Made by a program: the position numbers and the translations under genes
Shown: piece by piece, positions 53,647 to 63,994 of the stretch
How the letters are laid out: the number at the start of each line of letters is the position of its first letter
How positions within the stretch are numbered: position 1 is the stretch's first letter
Notes under the pieces: model-generated
Databases searched by the model: none
Told to the model about the DNA's origin: nothing
Seen by the model: the letters and a program-made list of their open reading frames with translations, nothing else
Origin: Pseudomonas sp. CFBP 13711
GTDB lineage: Bacteria > Pseudomonadota > Gammaproteobacteria > Pseudomonadales > Pseudomonadaceae
Direction of reading: 5' to 3'
Length of the DNA stretch: 64,000 nucleotides
NCBI RefSeq assembly: GCF_014842265.1
Contig: NZ_JACYVI010000015.1
Coordinates: 4,604-68,603, forward strand

Positions 53647-55341
53647 TTACAACGCCTCGGCTGTGTTCATCTGGTAGGCGGCGCCGATCTCTTCCACTGC
53701 GTCGCGGCTGGCGTTTTCGCGGCGATCACCCTGCAGCTCGCTGAGCTGCCCGGACTCCATCTTCACCAGACGGTCGGCGAGGTCGAAGTACTGGTCGTCG
53801 TGGCTGATGGCAAACACCGTGACGCCAGCCTTTTTGAACATCGGCAGCAGCTCGCGGTAGAAAAAGCGGCGGAACAACGGGTCCTGATCGGCGGCCCATT
53901 CGTCCAGCAGCAGAATGTCGCGCTTCTCCAGCAGCGCCAGCATCAGCGCCAGGCGCTTGCGCTGTCCCTGGGAAAAACGCGTGTCGAGCAAGTGCCCGTC
54001 GGCGAGCTGCACCTTGTGCTTCATGTGCAGCTTTTCCAGCCAGTGCTCGACATCCGCCACGTCAGCGTTCTGCCCGTCGGGACCGAGCAATTGCGCAAAC
54101 AGGTGGAAGTCGGTGAACACGCTGGCGAACAACTGACGGTAGGCCAGCCAGTCGTCCGAACCGATGACCTGGCCGTCGATCAGGATCGCCCCCGCCGATG
54201 GTCGATACAGGCCGCTGAGCAAACGCGCCAGGCTCGATTTGCCGCTGCCGTTGCCGCCCATGAGGAACACGGTTTCGCCCCGGCGCAGGGTCAGGTTCAC
54301 CGGGCCGACATCGAAACCGGGCTCGTCGCCCTGGGGCGCGTAGTGGTATTCGACGTCACGCAGTTCGAGGGTCTGCCAGTGACCGGCGATGTGGCTCGGG
54401 GCGACGTCGAAGCTTTCGTGGTGCTCGGCCAGGGCCAGGGACTCGACTTTATCCAGCGCCACGCGCCCGGAGATCTGCGCCGGAATCGCTGCCACCGCCA
54501 GCACCAGCGGCGTGCGCATGAACAGCACGGTCAGCGCATAGGTCGCCGCCACTTCGGTCGGCGCCCAGCCCAGGCCGTTGGCCAGGTAGAACGCCAGGCC
54601 GATGGTGCCGAGGACCATGATGTTGGCCCAGTTGCTGGCCAGGCCGTGATACCGGTCGGCCAGGGTGAAATGCTCGCGGTAGCGCTGGGCGGCGACGTCG
54701 AAGGTTTCTTCGTACAGCCGACGGGCGCGGTCGCGATTAAGGGTCAGCTCCTTGCGCCCGTCGATCACGCCCTGGTAGCTCTGATAGAGCTTGTCCTCGG
54801 ACTCACGCAGCGCGCGGATGTGCGCGTTGAGCTTGCCCACCAGCAACCAGCCCACGCCCAGGGTGAACGCCATCCAGCACAGCGTGGTGATGAACAGCGA
54901 CGGCGACAGCCAGGCCAGGTAACTGAACGACGCGACGCTGAGTACCGAGCCGTAGATCAGGTCCGGCAGCTGCACGAAGGCCATGGTCACGGCGCGAATG
55001 TCGCTGGACAGGCTGGCGAAGATCTTCGCCCCGCCGATGGATTCGATGCGCTCGATGTTGGTGTCCAGCAGGCGTTTGACCATCACCCGGCGCAGGCCAT
55101 AAACAAATCGATGGCCCAGCGCGGTCAGCGACAACGACGCTCCGGACGCCAGCGCCAGCAGCACGGCGAGCATCAGGCCGAATTGCCACAGCGCGGTGCC
55201 GAGGCCTTCGTGGCTGCTGATCATGCGTTGGTTGACGAAGGCAATTACGCCGACGCTCAACAGCCCGCTGCTGACGCTCAGCAGCAGCACCATCGCAAGC
55301 GGCCAGCGGTATTGCTGGAAGACCAGACGAACTAATTTCAT
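53647..55341 (-). CDS. Cyclic-peptide/siderophore ABC exporter (PvdE/SyrD family)
   Basis: A 564-residue fused half-transporter. Six hydrophobic segments occupy about 1-290 (for example VLLLSVSSGLLSVGVIAF); the ATPase follows with Walker A GGNGSGKSS, signature FSQGQRKRLAL, Walker B ILLLDEWAADQDP and H-loop ISHDD. The family moves NRPS siderophores or their precursors across the inner membrane, as PvdE does for acylated ferribactin. It begins 45 bases after the sigma-factor stop and precedes pvdA, which fits export of the lipopeptide made here. Confidence 0.92.
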   Translation of the reverse strand: MKLVRLVFQQYRWPLAMVLLLSVSSGLLSVGVIAFVNQRMISSHEGLGTALWQFGLMLAVLLALASGASLSLTALGHRFVYGLRRVMVKRLLDTNIERIESIGGAKIFASLSSDIRAVTMAFVQLPDLIYGSVLSVASFSYLAWLSPSLFITTLCWMAFTLGVGWLLVGKLNAHIRALRESEDKLYQSYQGVIDGRKELTLNRDRARRLYEETFDVAAQRYREHFTLADRYHGLASNWANIMVLGTIGLAFYLANGLGWAPTEVAATYALTVLFMRTPLVLAVAAIPAQISGRVALDKVESLALAEHHESFDVAPSHIAGHWQTLELRDVEYHYAPQGDEPGFDVGPVNLTLRRGETVFLMGGNGSGKSSLARLLSGLYRPSAGAILIDGQVIGSDDWLAYRQLFASVFTDFHLFAQLLGPDGQNADVADVEHWLEKLHMKHKVQLADGHLLDTRFSQGQRKRLALMLALLEKRDILLLDEWAADQDPLFRRFFYRELLPMFKKAGVTVFAISHDDQYFDLADRLVKMESGQLSELQGDRRENASRDAVEEIGAAYQMNTAEAL

Positions 55342-55386
55342 GAATGACTCCGGGCAGTGAAAACGAAAGACATGACGCGGCGATGC

Positions 55387-55968
55387 CTAGAGCTCGCCGA
55401 GCCGCGCGCGGCAGTGAGACAGGGTGTCGCGCAGGAGGAAATTGACCATGGTCGGCGAGGTGCCGATGACCTTGGCCACGTCGCGCTGGGTATAACCCTG
55501 GATCTGGCTGAGGTCGAAGACGATGCGCATGCGTTTGGGCAGTTCGTTGAGCGCGCCGACCAGTTGACCGAGGGACTCGCGACCGGCCAGCACACGCTCC
55601 GGGGACACCTCGAAACGGATCTGCTCTTGCTGCTCGGCTTCGGCGCCGTGGTTGCGTTCGAGACGCTGGCGGCGAAGACGGTCAATCGACAGATTGCGCA
55701 CGACGCGAAACATGTAGCGCGCAGATTCCGCGGACGCGAGGTCGCTTTCGAGCATCTTCACGAAAGCGTCCTGGACCACGTCTTCGGCGCGGGCGCGACA
55801 GCCGAGGAATTTCGCCGCGAGGCGCAACAGTGCCTCGCGGTGGGTGTTGTAGGTGCCCATCAGCGCCTCGAGGCGCGGGTCTCTCGCGCCACGGGTGGCG
55901 CCAACACAAGGTGAGCCAAGCCGGGTGGGCTGGCTCATTGCAGGGCGAAAATCCATCTTGTTCGACAT
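55387..55968 (-). CDS. PvdS-like iron-starvation ECF sigma factor
   Basis: An ECF sigma-70 factor, 193 residues if started at the ATG at 55968. Region 2 contains FLGCRARAEDVVQDAFVKM and RVVRNLSIDRLRRQRLE; region 4 contains YTQRDVAKVIGTSPTMVNF and the PvdS-like ending LLRDTLSHCRA. The start is uncertain: the frame is open to 56013, but that first ATG lies inside the Fur box. It should direct the TAAAC-n16-CGT promoters of pvdA and mbtH. No anti-sigma gene is adjacent and the receptor lacks a signalling domain, so control is probably by Fur alone within this locus. Confidence 0.88.
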   Translation of the reverse strand: MSNKMDFRPAMSQPTRLGSPCVGATRGARDPRLEALMGTYNTHREALLRLAAKFLGCRARAEDVVQDAFVKMLESDLASAESARYMFRVVRNLSIDRLRRQRLERNHGAEAEQQEQIRFEVSPERVLAGRESLGQLVGALNELPKRMRIVFDLSQIQGYTQRDVAKVIGTSPTMVNFLLRDTLSHCRARLGEL

Positions 55969-55998
55969 CCCTGGTAACAAAGGAACGCGAAGGATAAC

Positions 55999-56017
55999 GC
56001 AAACGATTCTCATTGCA
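55999..56017 (-). promoter_or_regulatory. Fur box of the sigma-factor gene
   Basis: On the minus strand TGCAATGAGAATCGTTTGC matches 12 of 19 Fur consensus positions by hand alignment, about 30-50 bases before the preferred sigma start. Confidence 0.7.
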
Positions 56018-56024
56018 ACGTAAG

Positions 56025-56049
56025 AAAGTTTACCGATGGGTGAAACTTT
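56025..56049. terminator. Weak inverted repeat downstream of the Nudix gene
   Basis: AAAGTTT and AAACTTT arms with an 11-base loop lie between the Nudix stop and the sigma promoter. On the plus strand a TTTTT tract overlaps the second arm; on the minus strand, the direction needed for the Nudix gene, the trailing T content is low. It could be a weak terminator or part of the sigma promoter. Confidence 0.3.
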
Positions 56050-56085
56050 TTCGTCGCGCTTCGAGTCGTTCTGGCCCTGCCGTCT

Positions 56086-56664
56086 TCATTTCATCAGGCG
56101 CAGCTCCAGGTATTGCAGGAGCATGATGGTCTTGCCGTCGTTGATTTCGCCGCTTTCCACCATGGCGATGGCCCGCTCGAAATCCAGCTCCAGGACTTCG
56201 ATGTCTTCGCCCTCCTCTTCCAGCCCGCCGCCGTCGCTGACCCGATCATGGGGCTGGTATTCGCCGATGAAAAAGTGAATGCGCTCGGTCACCGAACCCG
56301 GACTCATGAAGGCGTCGAAGATTTTCTTCACCGAACGCACGACGTAGCCGGTTTCTTCTTCGGCTTCCATACGGATGCGCTCTTCAGGGCTGGCGTTGTC
56401 CAGCAATCCTGCTGCGGCTTCGATCAAATAACCATCGTGGCCGTTGACGAAGGCCGGCATGCGGAACTGGCGGGTCAGCACCACGGTGCGGCGTTCGAGG
56501 TTGTACAACAGAATCGTCGCGCCATTGCCCCGGTCGTAGACCTCGCGGGTCTGTGACTGCCAACTGCCGTCACGGCGTTGCAGCTCGAAGCTGTACTTCT
56601 TGAGCACGTACCAATTGTCGGAGAGGAGTTGTTCATCGGTGATGCGAATGGGGGTGGAAGGCAT
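56086..56664 (-). CDS. nudK: Nudix hydrolase, GDP-mannose pyrophosphatase type
   Basis: A 192-residue ADP-sugar/GDP-mannose pyrophosphatase family member. The Nudix box region reads GLLDNASPEERIRMEAEEETGY; the Glu expected after G-x5 is Ser here, while the EEETG catalytic acidic cluster is intact. Family segments SDNWYVLKKYSFELQR and QFRMPAFVNGHDGYLIEAAAG agree with NudK. It hydrolyses a nucleoside diphosphate sugar to NMP and sugar phosphate. It lies just upstream of the siderophore locus but shows no functional link. Confidence 0.85.
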   Translation of the reverse strand: MPSTPIRITDEQLLSDNWYVLKKYSFELQRRDGSWQSQTREVYDRGNGATILLYNLERRTVVLTRQFRMPAFVNGHDGYLIEAAAGLLDNASPEERIRMEAEEETGYVVRSVKKIFDAFMSPGSVTERIHFFIGEYQPHDRVSDGGGLEEEGEDIEVLELDFERAIAMVESGEINDGKTIMLLQYLELRLMK

Positions 56665-57100
56665 GGTGGTCCTTATGGGTAGGGGGTGGTTGGATTGGGC
56701 TCGGGCTCTGGCGGCTACCGAGGATTAGGCAATGACGCAAACCTTGTGGGAGCGAGCTTGCTCGCGAAGGGGCCGGTACATCCGCCACATCTCCAGCGGC
56801 TGTAATGCCATCTTCGTGAGCAAGCTCACTCCCACAAGGGCAGCGTTTGCCTTGCGAAAGCAGCGCGTCAGAAAGATGGGCTCTGCTCAATCATGACCAC
56901 ACCAGAGATGTATCAGTTGCCGCAAATCCTGTGGGAGCGAGCTTGCTCGCGAAAAGTGGCGCAGCTGCAAGGGCATCTCTCTGAAAAACCCCGAACTATT
57001 ATTTCCATCGATTGCCAACATAGGCACGAACGCCGTTCTGTTTGCCCGTGCAAATCCGGATGATGGCGGCACTGATTAACCAGACAAGGATTTGCCCGCA
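56665..57100. repeat. Intergenic region with REP elements
   Basis: A REPIN at 56745-56837 has arms TGTGGGAGCGAGCTTGCTCG and CGTGAGCAAGCTCACTCCCA; a solo arm TGTGGGAGCGAGCTTGCTCG follows at about 56931. No gene is supported before the small frame at 57101. Confidence 0.8.
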
Positions 57101-57178
57101 ATGTCCATCAACATGACCATTCTGTTGACCCTGATTGTTTCGTTCTCGATCGCTCTGGCCGGCGTGGTGCATATCTGA
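57101..57178 (+). CDS. Possible 25-residue membrane peptide
   Basis: ATG at 57101 preceded by AAGGA about ten bases away, ending TGA at 57178. The translation, MSINMTILLTLIVSFSIALA then GVVHI, is a single hydrophobic span with a short polar N terminus. It is too short for a family call; it might be a small regulatory membrane protein, a leader peptide or chance. It stands alone, convergent with the oxidoreductase gene that ends at 57258. Confidence 0.3.
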   Translation: MSINMTILLTLIVSFSIALAGVVHI

Positions 57179-57257
57179 TCTGACACTGGCCGCACAAGCG
57201 CAGTCAGCGCTGAAGCCCGATCCAGCACACCAGACCGGGCCATCGATCGTCACTTAT

Positions 57258-58184
57258 TTATTCGTGAAAAGCCGCCACCGTCTCCTTGCTGCCGACAAAA
57301 AAGCTGTCGGCGACGATGCGCAGCGGCTGCAAATCCAGATCGCTCTTGCCCGCGTCGATCAGGCGCGCGAAGTGCCCGTACATGGCCGGGTACTCGCCCT
57401 CCTCCGACGCGGTCTGCGCCACGCCGTCGATGCTGACCTGCGCGCCGCCGGCGTCCAGGCGCATGACGCCGTCGTTGCAGTGCAGCTCAATGCTCCACTG
57501 CTCGTTGACGCTGTGATCGAAATCCAGTTCGGCGATCACCCGCACCTCCTCGCCGGAACGCATCTGCAGCGACGCCGCAATCGGCGACTGGCAGTTGCTC
57601 GGCACGCTCAGGTTCGCCGATTCGACGAACAGCGCGCGGGGCAACAACTCGGTGACGATCGACAGCGCGTTGATCCCCGGATCGAACACCCCCAGACCGC
57701 CCGCCTGCCAGATCCACGCCTGGCCCGGGTGCCATTTGCGCACCTGCTCTTTCCAGTCAATTCGTACCTGCTTGAGGGTCTTGCCCTCCAGCCATTGCGC
57801 CGCGTTGCTCACGCCCGGGGCGAAGCGTGAATGCCAGGCAAACAGGCCACTGACGCCCGCTGCATTGACCTCGTCGATCAGGGCAAGCGCCTCGCCCAGG
57901 GTCGAGCACGGCGGTTTTTCCACCAGCACGTGTTTGCCGGCCTTCAGTGCTTGTTCAACCAGCGCAAAACGCCCCTGAGGCGGCGTGCAAAAGGCGATGG
58001 CGTCCACTGCCGGACCTTCTGCCAGCAGCTCAGCCAGCGAGCCGAAATTGGGCACGCCCGGACAGTGCTGACCCAGCGTCGCCACGGCCACCAGCTCAAA
58101 GCGGTCACTGGCGTGGATCGCCGGCACGTGCTGGTCCTGGGCGATCTTGCCGTAACCCACCAGCCCTAAACGAATCGGATGCAT
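57258..58184 (-). CDS. Gfo/Idh/MocA oxidoreductase, D-galactose 1-dehydrogenase-like
   Basis: A 308-residue NAD(P)-dependent sugar dehydrogenase. The N-terminal Rossmann motif is LVGYGKIAQDQHVPAI, the family EKP motif is VLVEKPPCSTLGEA, and FDPGINALSI supplies the Asp/His-type active-site region. It resembles Pseudomonas galactose dehydrogenase (about 304 residues), which also oxidises L-arabinose or D-fucose at C1. It is next to xylR and reads the same way, 66 bases downstream, so a pentose such as L-arabinose or D-xylose may be its substrate here. Confidence 0.78.
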   Translation of the reverse strand: MHPIRLGLVGYGKIAQDQHVPAIHASDRFELVAVATLGQHCPGVPNFGSLAELLAEGPAVDAIAFCTPPQGRFALVEQALKAGKHVLVEKPPCSTLGEALALIDEVNAAGVSGLFAWHSRFAPGVSNAAQWLEGKTLKQVRIDWKEQVRKWHPGQAWIWQAGGLGVFDPGINALSIVTELLPRALFVESANLSVPSNCQSPIAASLQMRSGEEVRVIAELDFDHSVNEQWSIELHCNDGVMRLDAGGAQVSIDGVAQTASEEGEYPAMYGHFARLIDAGKSDLDLQPLRIVADSFFVGSKETVAAFHE

Positions 58185-58250
58185 CGATGACTCCTGTGAT
58201 GTTGTCGTTGTTATGACAGACGCGCCCCAAACGAAGCGCCCTAAAGCAAA

Positions 58251-59438
58251 TCAATGAATCGGTGCTGCCTCGCCCTGCTGATATTGGCGGGGGGTGCAGC
58301 CGAACTCCCGGCGGAAGACCGTGTGCAGGTATTGCGCGGATTTGAAGCCACAGTTTTGCGCGATGTCGGCGATGGCCGAGTCACCGTCTTTCAGACCTGA
58401 CGCGGCGGCCGTGAGTTTGAAGCTCAATATCTCGTCATGCACGCTGCAGCCGCGTTCCTTGCGAAAGTGCGATTCCAGGGAGGAACGGGAAATGCCGACG
58501 TAGCCCGCGACCTGGGCGGTCTTGATGCCCTGGCAGGCGTACTGGCGAATGAAGTGCAGCGCCTGCATCACATACGGATTGCCCAGCGGCTGATGCAGGC
58601 TGGAGGCCTGAACGTTGATGGCCTCGGGCGGCACCAGAATCTGGCTCGCGGTCGACGGCATGCCGTGGAGCATCTGGTGCAGCAACTGCGCCGCCGTGCG
58701 CCCCATCAGTTGAGTCTCCTGAGTGACCGAACTGAGTGGCACCCGCGTCAGGGTGCGGGTCAGCGGATCGTTGTCGATGCCGATCAGCGCCACCTGCTCG
58801 GGCACCGCAATGCCCGCCGTCAGGCACGCCTGCAGCAACTGCCGCGCGCGGGCGTCGCTGACGGCGATGATGCCGATGGGTTTGGGCAGGCTTTGCAGCC
58901 AGGTGATTTGCTGTTCGACGGCGCTGTCCCACAATGGCGCGCTGGTGTTCAGGCCGCGATAGACCTCGCCGTGCAAACCGTCGCGCTGCAACAGCCGGCG
59001 GAAGGCTTTTTCACGCTCCTGGGCCCAGCGATTGCTTTGCGCTTCCGGCAGGCTGAAACAGGCGAAGCGCGTCAGGCCAGCCTCGATCAGGTGTTCGTAG
59101 GCCAGCTTGATCAGGGCGAAGTTGTCGGTGGCGACGTAGGGAATGTGCTTCGGATAGGCCCGCTTGTCCTCGTAGGAACCGCCCACGGCCACCACCGGCA
59201 CCGTGCTTCCGGCCAGGGCCTCGCCGATCAGCGGATCGTCGAAGTCAGCAATGATGCCATCGCCCTGCCAGCGCTCGATGCCCTTCAGGCGGCAGAGAAA
59301 GTCCTCTTCCAGAAACAGATCCCAGGTCGCGCGGGTGCTGCTCAGGTAATTGCCGATGCCGGTGATGATGCCGCGGTCGTAGATCTTGCCGCCGTTGAAC
59401 AACAGGGCGATGCGGTGAGCGGGCGGGACGGTTTTCAT
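58251..59438 (-). CDS. xylR: XylR, AraC-family xylose operon activator
   Basis: A 395-residue regulator. Residues about 1-280 form a LacI/periplasmic-binding-like sensor (HRIALLFNGGKIYDRGIITG at the start; VALIGIDNDPLTRTL later) and the last 100 residues an AraC-type double helix-turn-helix, with VAGYVGISRSSLESHFRKE and IADIAQNCGFKSAQYLHTVF. This architecture matches E. coli XylR, which activates xyl genes with D-xylose. The ATG at 59438 with GGGGA upstream is preferred to 59501. It diverges from xylA. Confidence 0.9.
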   Translation of the reverse strand: MKTVPPAHRIALLFNGGKIYDRGIITGIGNYLSSTRATWDLFLEEDFLCRLKGIERWQGDGIIADFDDPLIGEALAGSTVPVVAVGGSYEDKRAYPKHIPYVATDNFALIKLAYEHLIEAGLTRFACFSLPEAQSNRWAQEREKAFRRLLQRDGLHGEVYRGLNTSAPLWDSAVEQQITWLQSLPKPIGIIAVSDARARQLLQACLTAGIAVPEQVALIGIDNDPLTRTLTRVPLSSVTQETQLMGRTAAQLLHQMLHGMPSTASQILVPPEAINVQASSLHQPLGNPYVMQALHFIRQYACQGIKTAQVAGYVGISRSSLESHFRKERGCSVHDEILSFKLTAAASGLKDGDSAIADIAQNCGFKSAQYLHTVFRREFGCTPRQYQQGEAAPIH

Positions 59439-59628
59439 TATTGTTCCCCGGGCCTGTGAAGCGAGTCGGCACAGACTAGGCCTGCGCCGGGGGAATCTCA
59501 ATACTCAAAATCGAACACCGGGTTGGTGATTTTCGCAATCGGCGCGGACGGGGCCGTTGCTAGTATCGGGATCAGCCAAGAACAAAAACATGAAGACCGC
59601 CGTCAACAAAAACAATAAGGAAACCCCG
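59439..59628. promoter_or_regulatory. Divergent xylR-xylA promoter region
   Basis: The gap contains an inverted repeat, AAAATC at 59507-59512 and GATTTT at 59528-59533, which could be part of a XylR site. The xylA ribosome site AATAAGGA is at 59613-59620. Confidence 0.45.
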
Positions 59629-60945
59629 ATGCCCTGCTTCCCCGATGTCGACACCATTCGCTACGAAGGTCCCGGCAGCGAGTCGCCCCTCGCCTTCCGC
59701 CATTACGACGCCAACAAAATCATCCTCGGCAAGCCCATGCGCGAACACCTGCGTATGGCCGCCTGCTACTGGCACACCTTCGTCTGGCCGGGCGCCGACA
59801 TGTTCGGCGTCGGCACCTTCAAGCGTCCGTGGGTCAAGCCGGCGGACGCCATGGACCTGGCGCGTTTGAAGGCCGATGCGGCGTTCGAATTCTTCTCAAA
59901 ACTGGGCATCGACTATTACAGCTTCCACGACACCGACGTCGCCCCCGAAGGCGCCAGCTTGAAAGAGTACAGCCACAACTTCGCGCAAATGGTCGACGAG
60001 CTCGAACGCCATCAGGAACAGAGCGGCATCCAGCTGCTGTGGGGCACCGCCAACTGCTTCAGCAACCCGCGCTTCGCGGCCGGCGCCGCCAGTAATCCGG
60101 ACCCGGAAGTGTTCGCCTTCGCCGCCGCCCAAGTGTTCAGCGCAATGAACGCCACCCATCGGCTCAAGGGTTCGAACTACGTGCTGTGGGGCGGTCGCGA
60201 GGGTTACGAGACGCTGCTCAACACCGACCTCAAGCGCGAACGCGAGCAACTGGGCCGCTTCATGCGCATGGTGGTCGAGCACAAACACAAGATCGGTTTT
60301 ACCGGCGACCTGTTGATCGAGCCCAAACCCCAGGAGCCGACCAAGCACCAATACGATTACGACACGGCCACGGTGTTCGGCTTTCTGCAACAGTTCGGTC
60401 TGGAGAAAGAGATCAAGGTCAATATCGAGGCCAACCACGCTACCCTCGCCGGACACAGTTTTCACCATGAAATCGCCACGGCGGCGTCCCTTGGCATCTT
60501 CGGCAGCATCGACGCCAACCGGGGTGATCCGCAGAACGGTTGGGACACCGACCAGTTTCCCAACAGCGTCGAAGAGCTGACCCTGGCCACCTACGAGATC
60601 CTCAAGGCCGGCGGGTTCAAGAACGGCGGCTATAACTTCGATTCCAAAGTGCGCCGGCAGAGCCTGGACGAAATCGACCTGTTCTACGGCCACGTCGCCG
60701 CCATGGACGTGCTCGCGCTGTCGCTGGAACGGGCGGCGGCGATGATTCAGGACGATAAGCTGCAGGCGTTCAAGGACCAGCGCTACGCCGGCTGGGACCA
60801 ACCGTTCGGGCGCGCCGTGCTATCGGGGGATTTCAGTCTGGATGCACTGGCGCAACATGCCATGGACAACGAACTCAACCCGCAGGCCGTGAGCGGTCGC
60901 CAGGAAATGCTCGAAGGCGTGGTGAACCGGTTTATTTATCCCTGA
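59629..60945 (+). CDS. xylA: Xylose isomerase
   Basis: A 438-residue class-II xylose isomerase. The ATG at 59629 is chosen for its AATAAGGA site; the longer frame from 59557 adds a non-family leader. Motifs include WHTFVWPGADMFG, FHDTDVAPEG (catalytic His and metal Asp), LLIEPKPQEPTKHQYDYD and KVNIEANHATLAGH (metal Glu), and GSIDANRGD. It converts D-xylose to D-xylulose in the cytosol. A xylulokinase is not in the window. Confidence 0.96.
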   Translation: MPCFPDVDTIRYEGPGSESPLAFRHYDANKIILGKPMREHLRMAACYWHTFVWPGADMFGVGTFKRPWVKPADAMDLARLKADAAFEFFSKLGIDYYSFHDTDVAPEGASLKEYSHNFAQMVDELERHQEQSGIQLLWGTANCFSNPRFAAGAASNPDPEVFAFAAAQVFSAMNATHRLKGSNYVLWGGREGYETLLNTDLKREREQLGRFMRMVVEHKHKIGFTGDLLIEPKPQEPTKHQYDYDTATVFGFLQQFGLEKEIKVNIEANHATLAGHSFHHEIATAASLGIFGSIDANRGDPQNGWDTDQFPNSVEELTLATYEILKAGGFKNGGYNFDSKVRRQSLDEIDLFYGHVAAMDVLALSLERAAAMIQDDKLQAFKDQRYAGWDQPFGRAVLSGDFSLDALAQHAMDNELNPQAVSGRQEMLEGVVNRFIYP

Positions 60946-61272
60946 CAACAGGCGCCCGCGATCTGCTGGATGGATGCTATGTCTTTCGTAGGACCGGCTT
61001 CAGCCGGGAAGAGGCCAGTGGTGGCACCCTCACATTTGCAGTGTGACGACTGACGCATTCCCGGCTAAAGCCGGTCCTACAGTCGAGGTCATCGCCAATG
61101 CCGTTGGATGGACGCGATGGGTGAGCAGGACCGGCATCAGAGGGGAATTACGTTGGTTACATTCTCACGACAATTCCCCGCTCGCGGCGCACAACCAGTA
61201 TCTACAGTTTCACCGGAAAACCCGTACACGCTCGGACAGTGTCTCTAAACAAAAATAACAGGACGCACCCCC
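60946..61272. other. Intergenic region xylA-xylF with REP pair
   Basis: A REP pair of the GGCTTCAGCC/GGCTAAAGCC class spans 60988-61082. The remaining 190 bases should contain the xylF promoter or a processing site; no gene is seen. Confidence 0.7.
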
Positions 61273-62274
61273 ATGAAGAGTTTCAAGACCACCCTGCTCG
61301 CCAGTGCCCTGGCCCTGCTCAGCCTGCCCGTCATGGCCGATTCGGCCCATCCGAAAATCGGCTTTTCCATCGATGACCTGCGCCTCGAACGCTGGGCCCG
61401 GGACCGCGACTACTTCGTCGCAGCGGCAGAAAAAATGGACGCCAAGGTGTACGTCCAGTCCGCCGATGCCAACGAAGGCAAACAGATCTCCCAGATCGAA
61501 AACCTGATTTCCCGCGGCGTCGACGTCATCGTCATCGTGCCGTTCAACGCCACCGTGCTGACCAACGCCGTCGCCGAAGCCAAGAAGGCCGGCATCAAGG
61601 TGGTGTCCTACGACCGGCTGATCCTCAATGCCGACATCGACGCCTACATCTCCTTCGATAACGAAAAAGTCGGTGAGATGCAGGCGACCGGCGTGCTCAA
61701 GGCGGCCCCGAAAGGCAATTACTTCCTGCTCGGCGGCGCGCCCACCGACAACAACGCTAAGGTCCTGCGCGAAGGCCAGATGAAAGTGCTGCAGCCGGCC
61801 ATCGACAAGGGCGACATCAAGATTGTCGGGCAGCAGTGGGTCAAGGAGTGGAACCCGACCGAAGCCCTGAGCATCGTCGAAAACGCCCTGACCAAAAACA
61901 GCAACAAGATCGACGGCATCGTCGCTTCCAACGACGCCACCGCCGGCGGCGCCATTCAGGCCCTCGCCGCGCAGAAACTGGCCGGCAAAGTGCCGATCTC
62001 CGGCCAGGACGCCGACCTGGCAGCGGTCAAGCGCGTAATCGACGGCACGCAAACCATGACCGTCTACAAACCGCTGAAACTGATCGCCTCGGAAGCGGCG
62101 AAACTGTCGGTGCAACTGGCGCGCAACGAGAAGCCTACGTACAGCTCGCAGTACGACAACGGCGCGAAGAAGGTCGACACCATCCTCCTGACCCCGACGC
62201 CGCTGACCAAGGACAACATCGATCTGCTGGAGAAGGACGGGTTCTACACCAAGGATCAGATCGCGGGTAAGTAG
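61273..62274 (+). CDS. xylF: D-xylose ABC transporter, periplasmic binding protein
   Basis: A 333-residue sugar-binding protein with a signal peptide (KSFKTTLLASALALLSLPVM, cleavage after MADS region). The mature protein begins KIGFSIDDLRLERWARDRDY, matching XylF, with ASNDATAGGAIQALAAQKL and SGQDADLAAVKRVIDGTQ later. It captures D-xylose for the XylG/XylH importer encoded next. The start follows AACAGGACG. Confidence 0.95.
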   Translation: MKSFKTTLLASALALLSLPVMADSAHPKIGFSIDDLRLERWARDRDYFVAAAEKMDAKVYVQSADANEGKQISQIENLISRGVDVIVIVPFNATVLTNAVAEAKKAGIKVVSYDRLILNADIDAYISFDNEKVGEMQATGVLKAAPKGNYFLLGGAPTDNNAKVLREGQMKVLQPAIDKGDIKIVGQQWVKEWNPTEALSIVENALTKNSNKIDGIVASNDATAGGAIQALAAQKLAGKVPISGQDADLAAVKRVIDGTQTMTVYKPLKLIASEAAKLSVQLARNEKPTYSSQYDNGAKKVDTILLTPTPLTKDNIDLLEKDGFYTKDQIAGK

Positions 62275-62407
62275 GGCATCAAGCTGAACAGGCCTGATTC
62301 GCCGCATTAATGCCAAGCCCTGTGGGACCGAGGTGATTCGGTGCCACGGGGTTTTGCGCAAACCGGCCGAGCTGCACCCGTCTTCTGCTTCTGCGCGAGA
62401 TCCCGCA

Positions 62408-63990
<1,583 letters not shown>

Positions 63991-63994
<4 letters not shown>

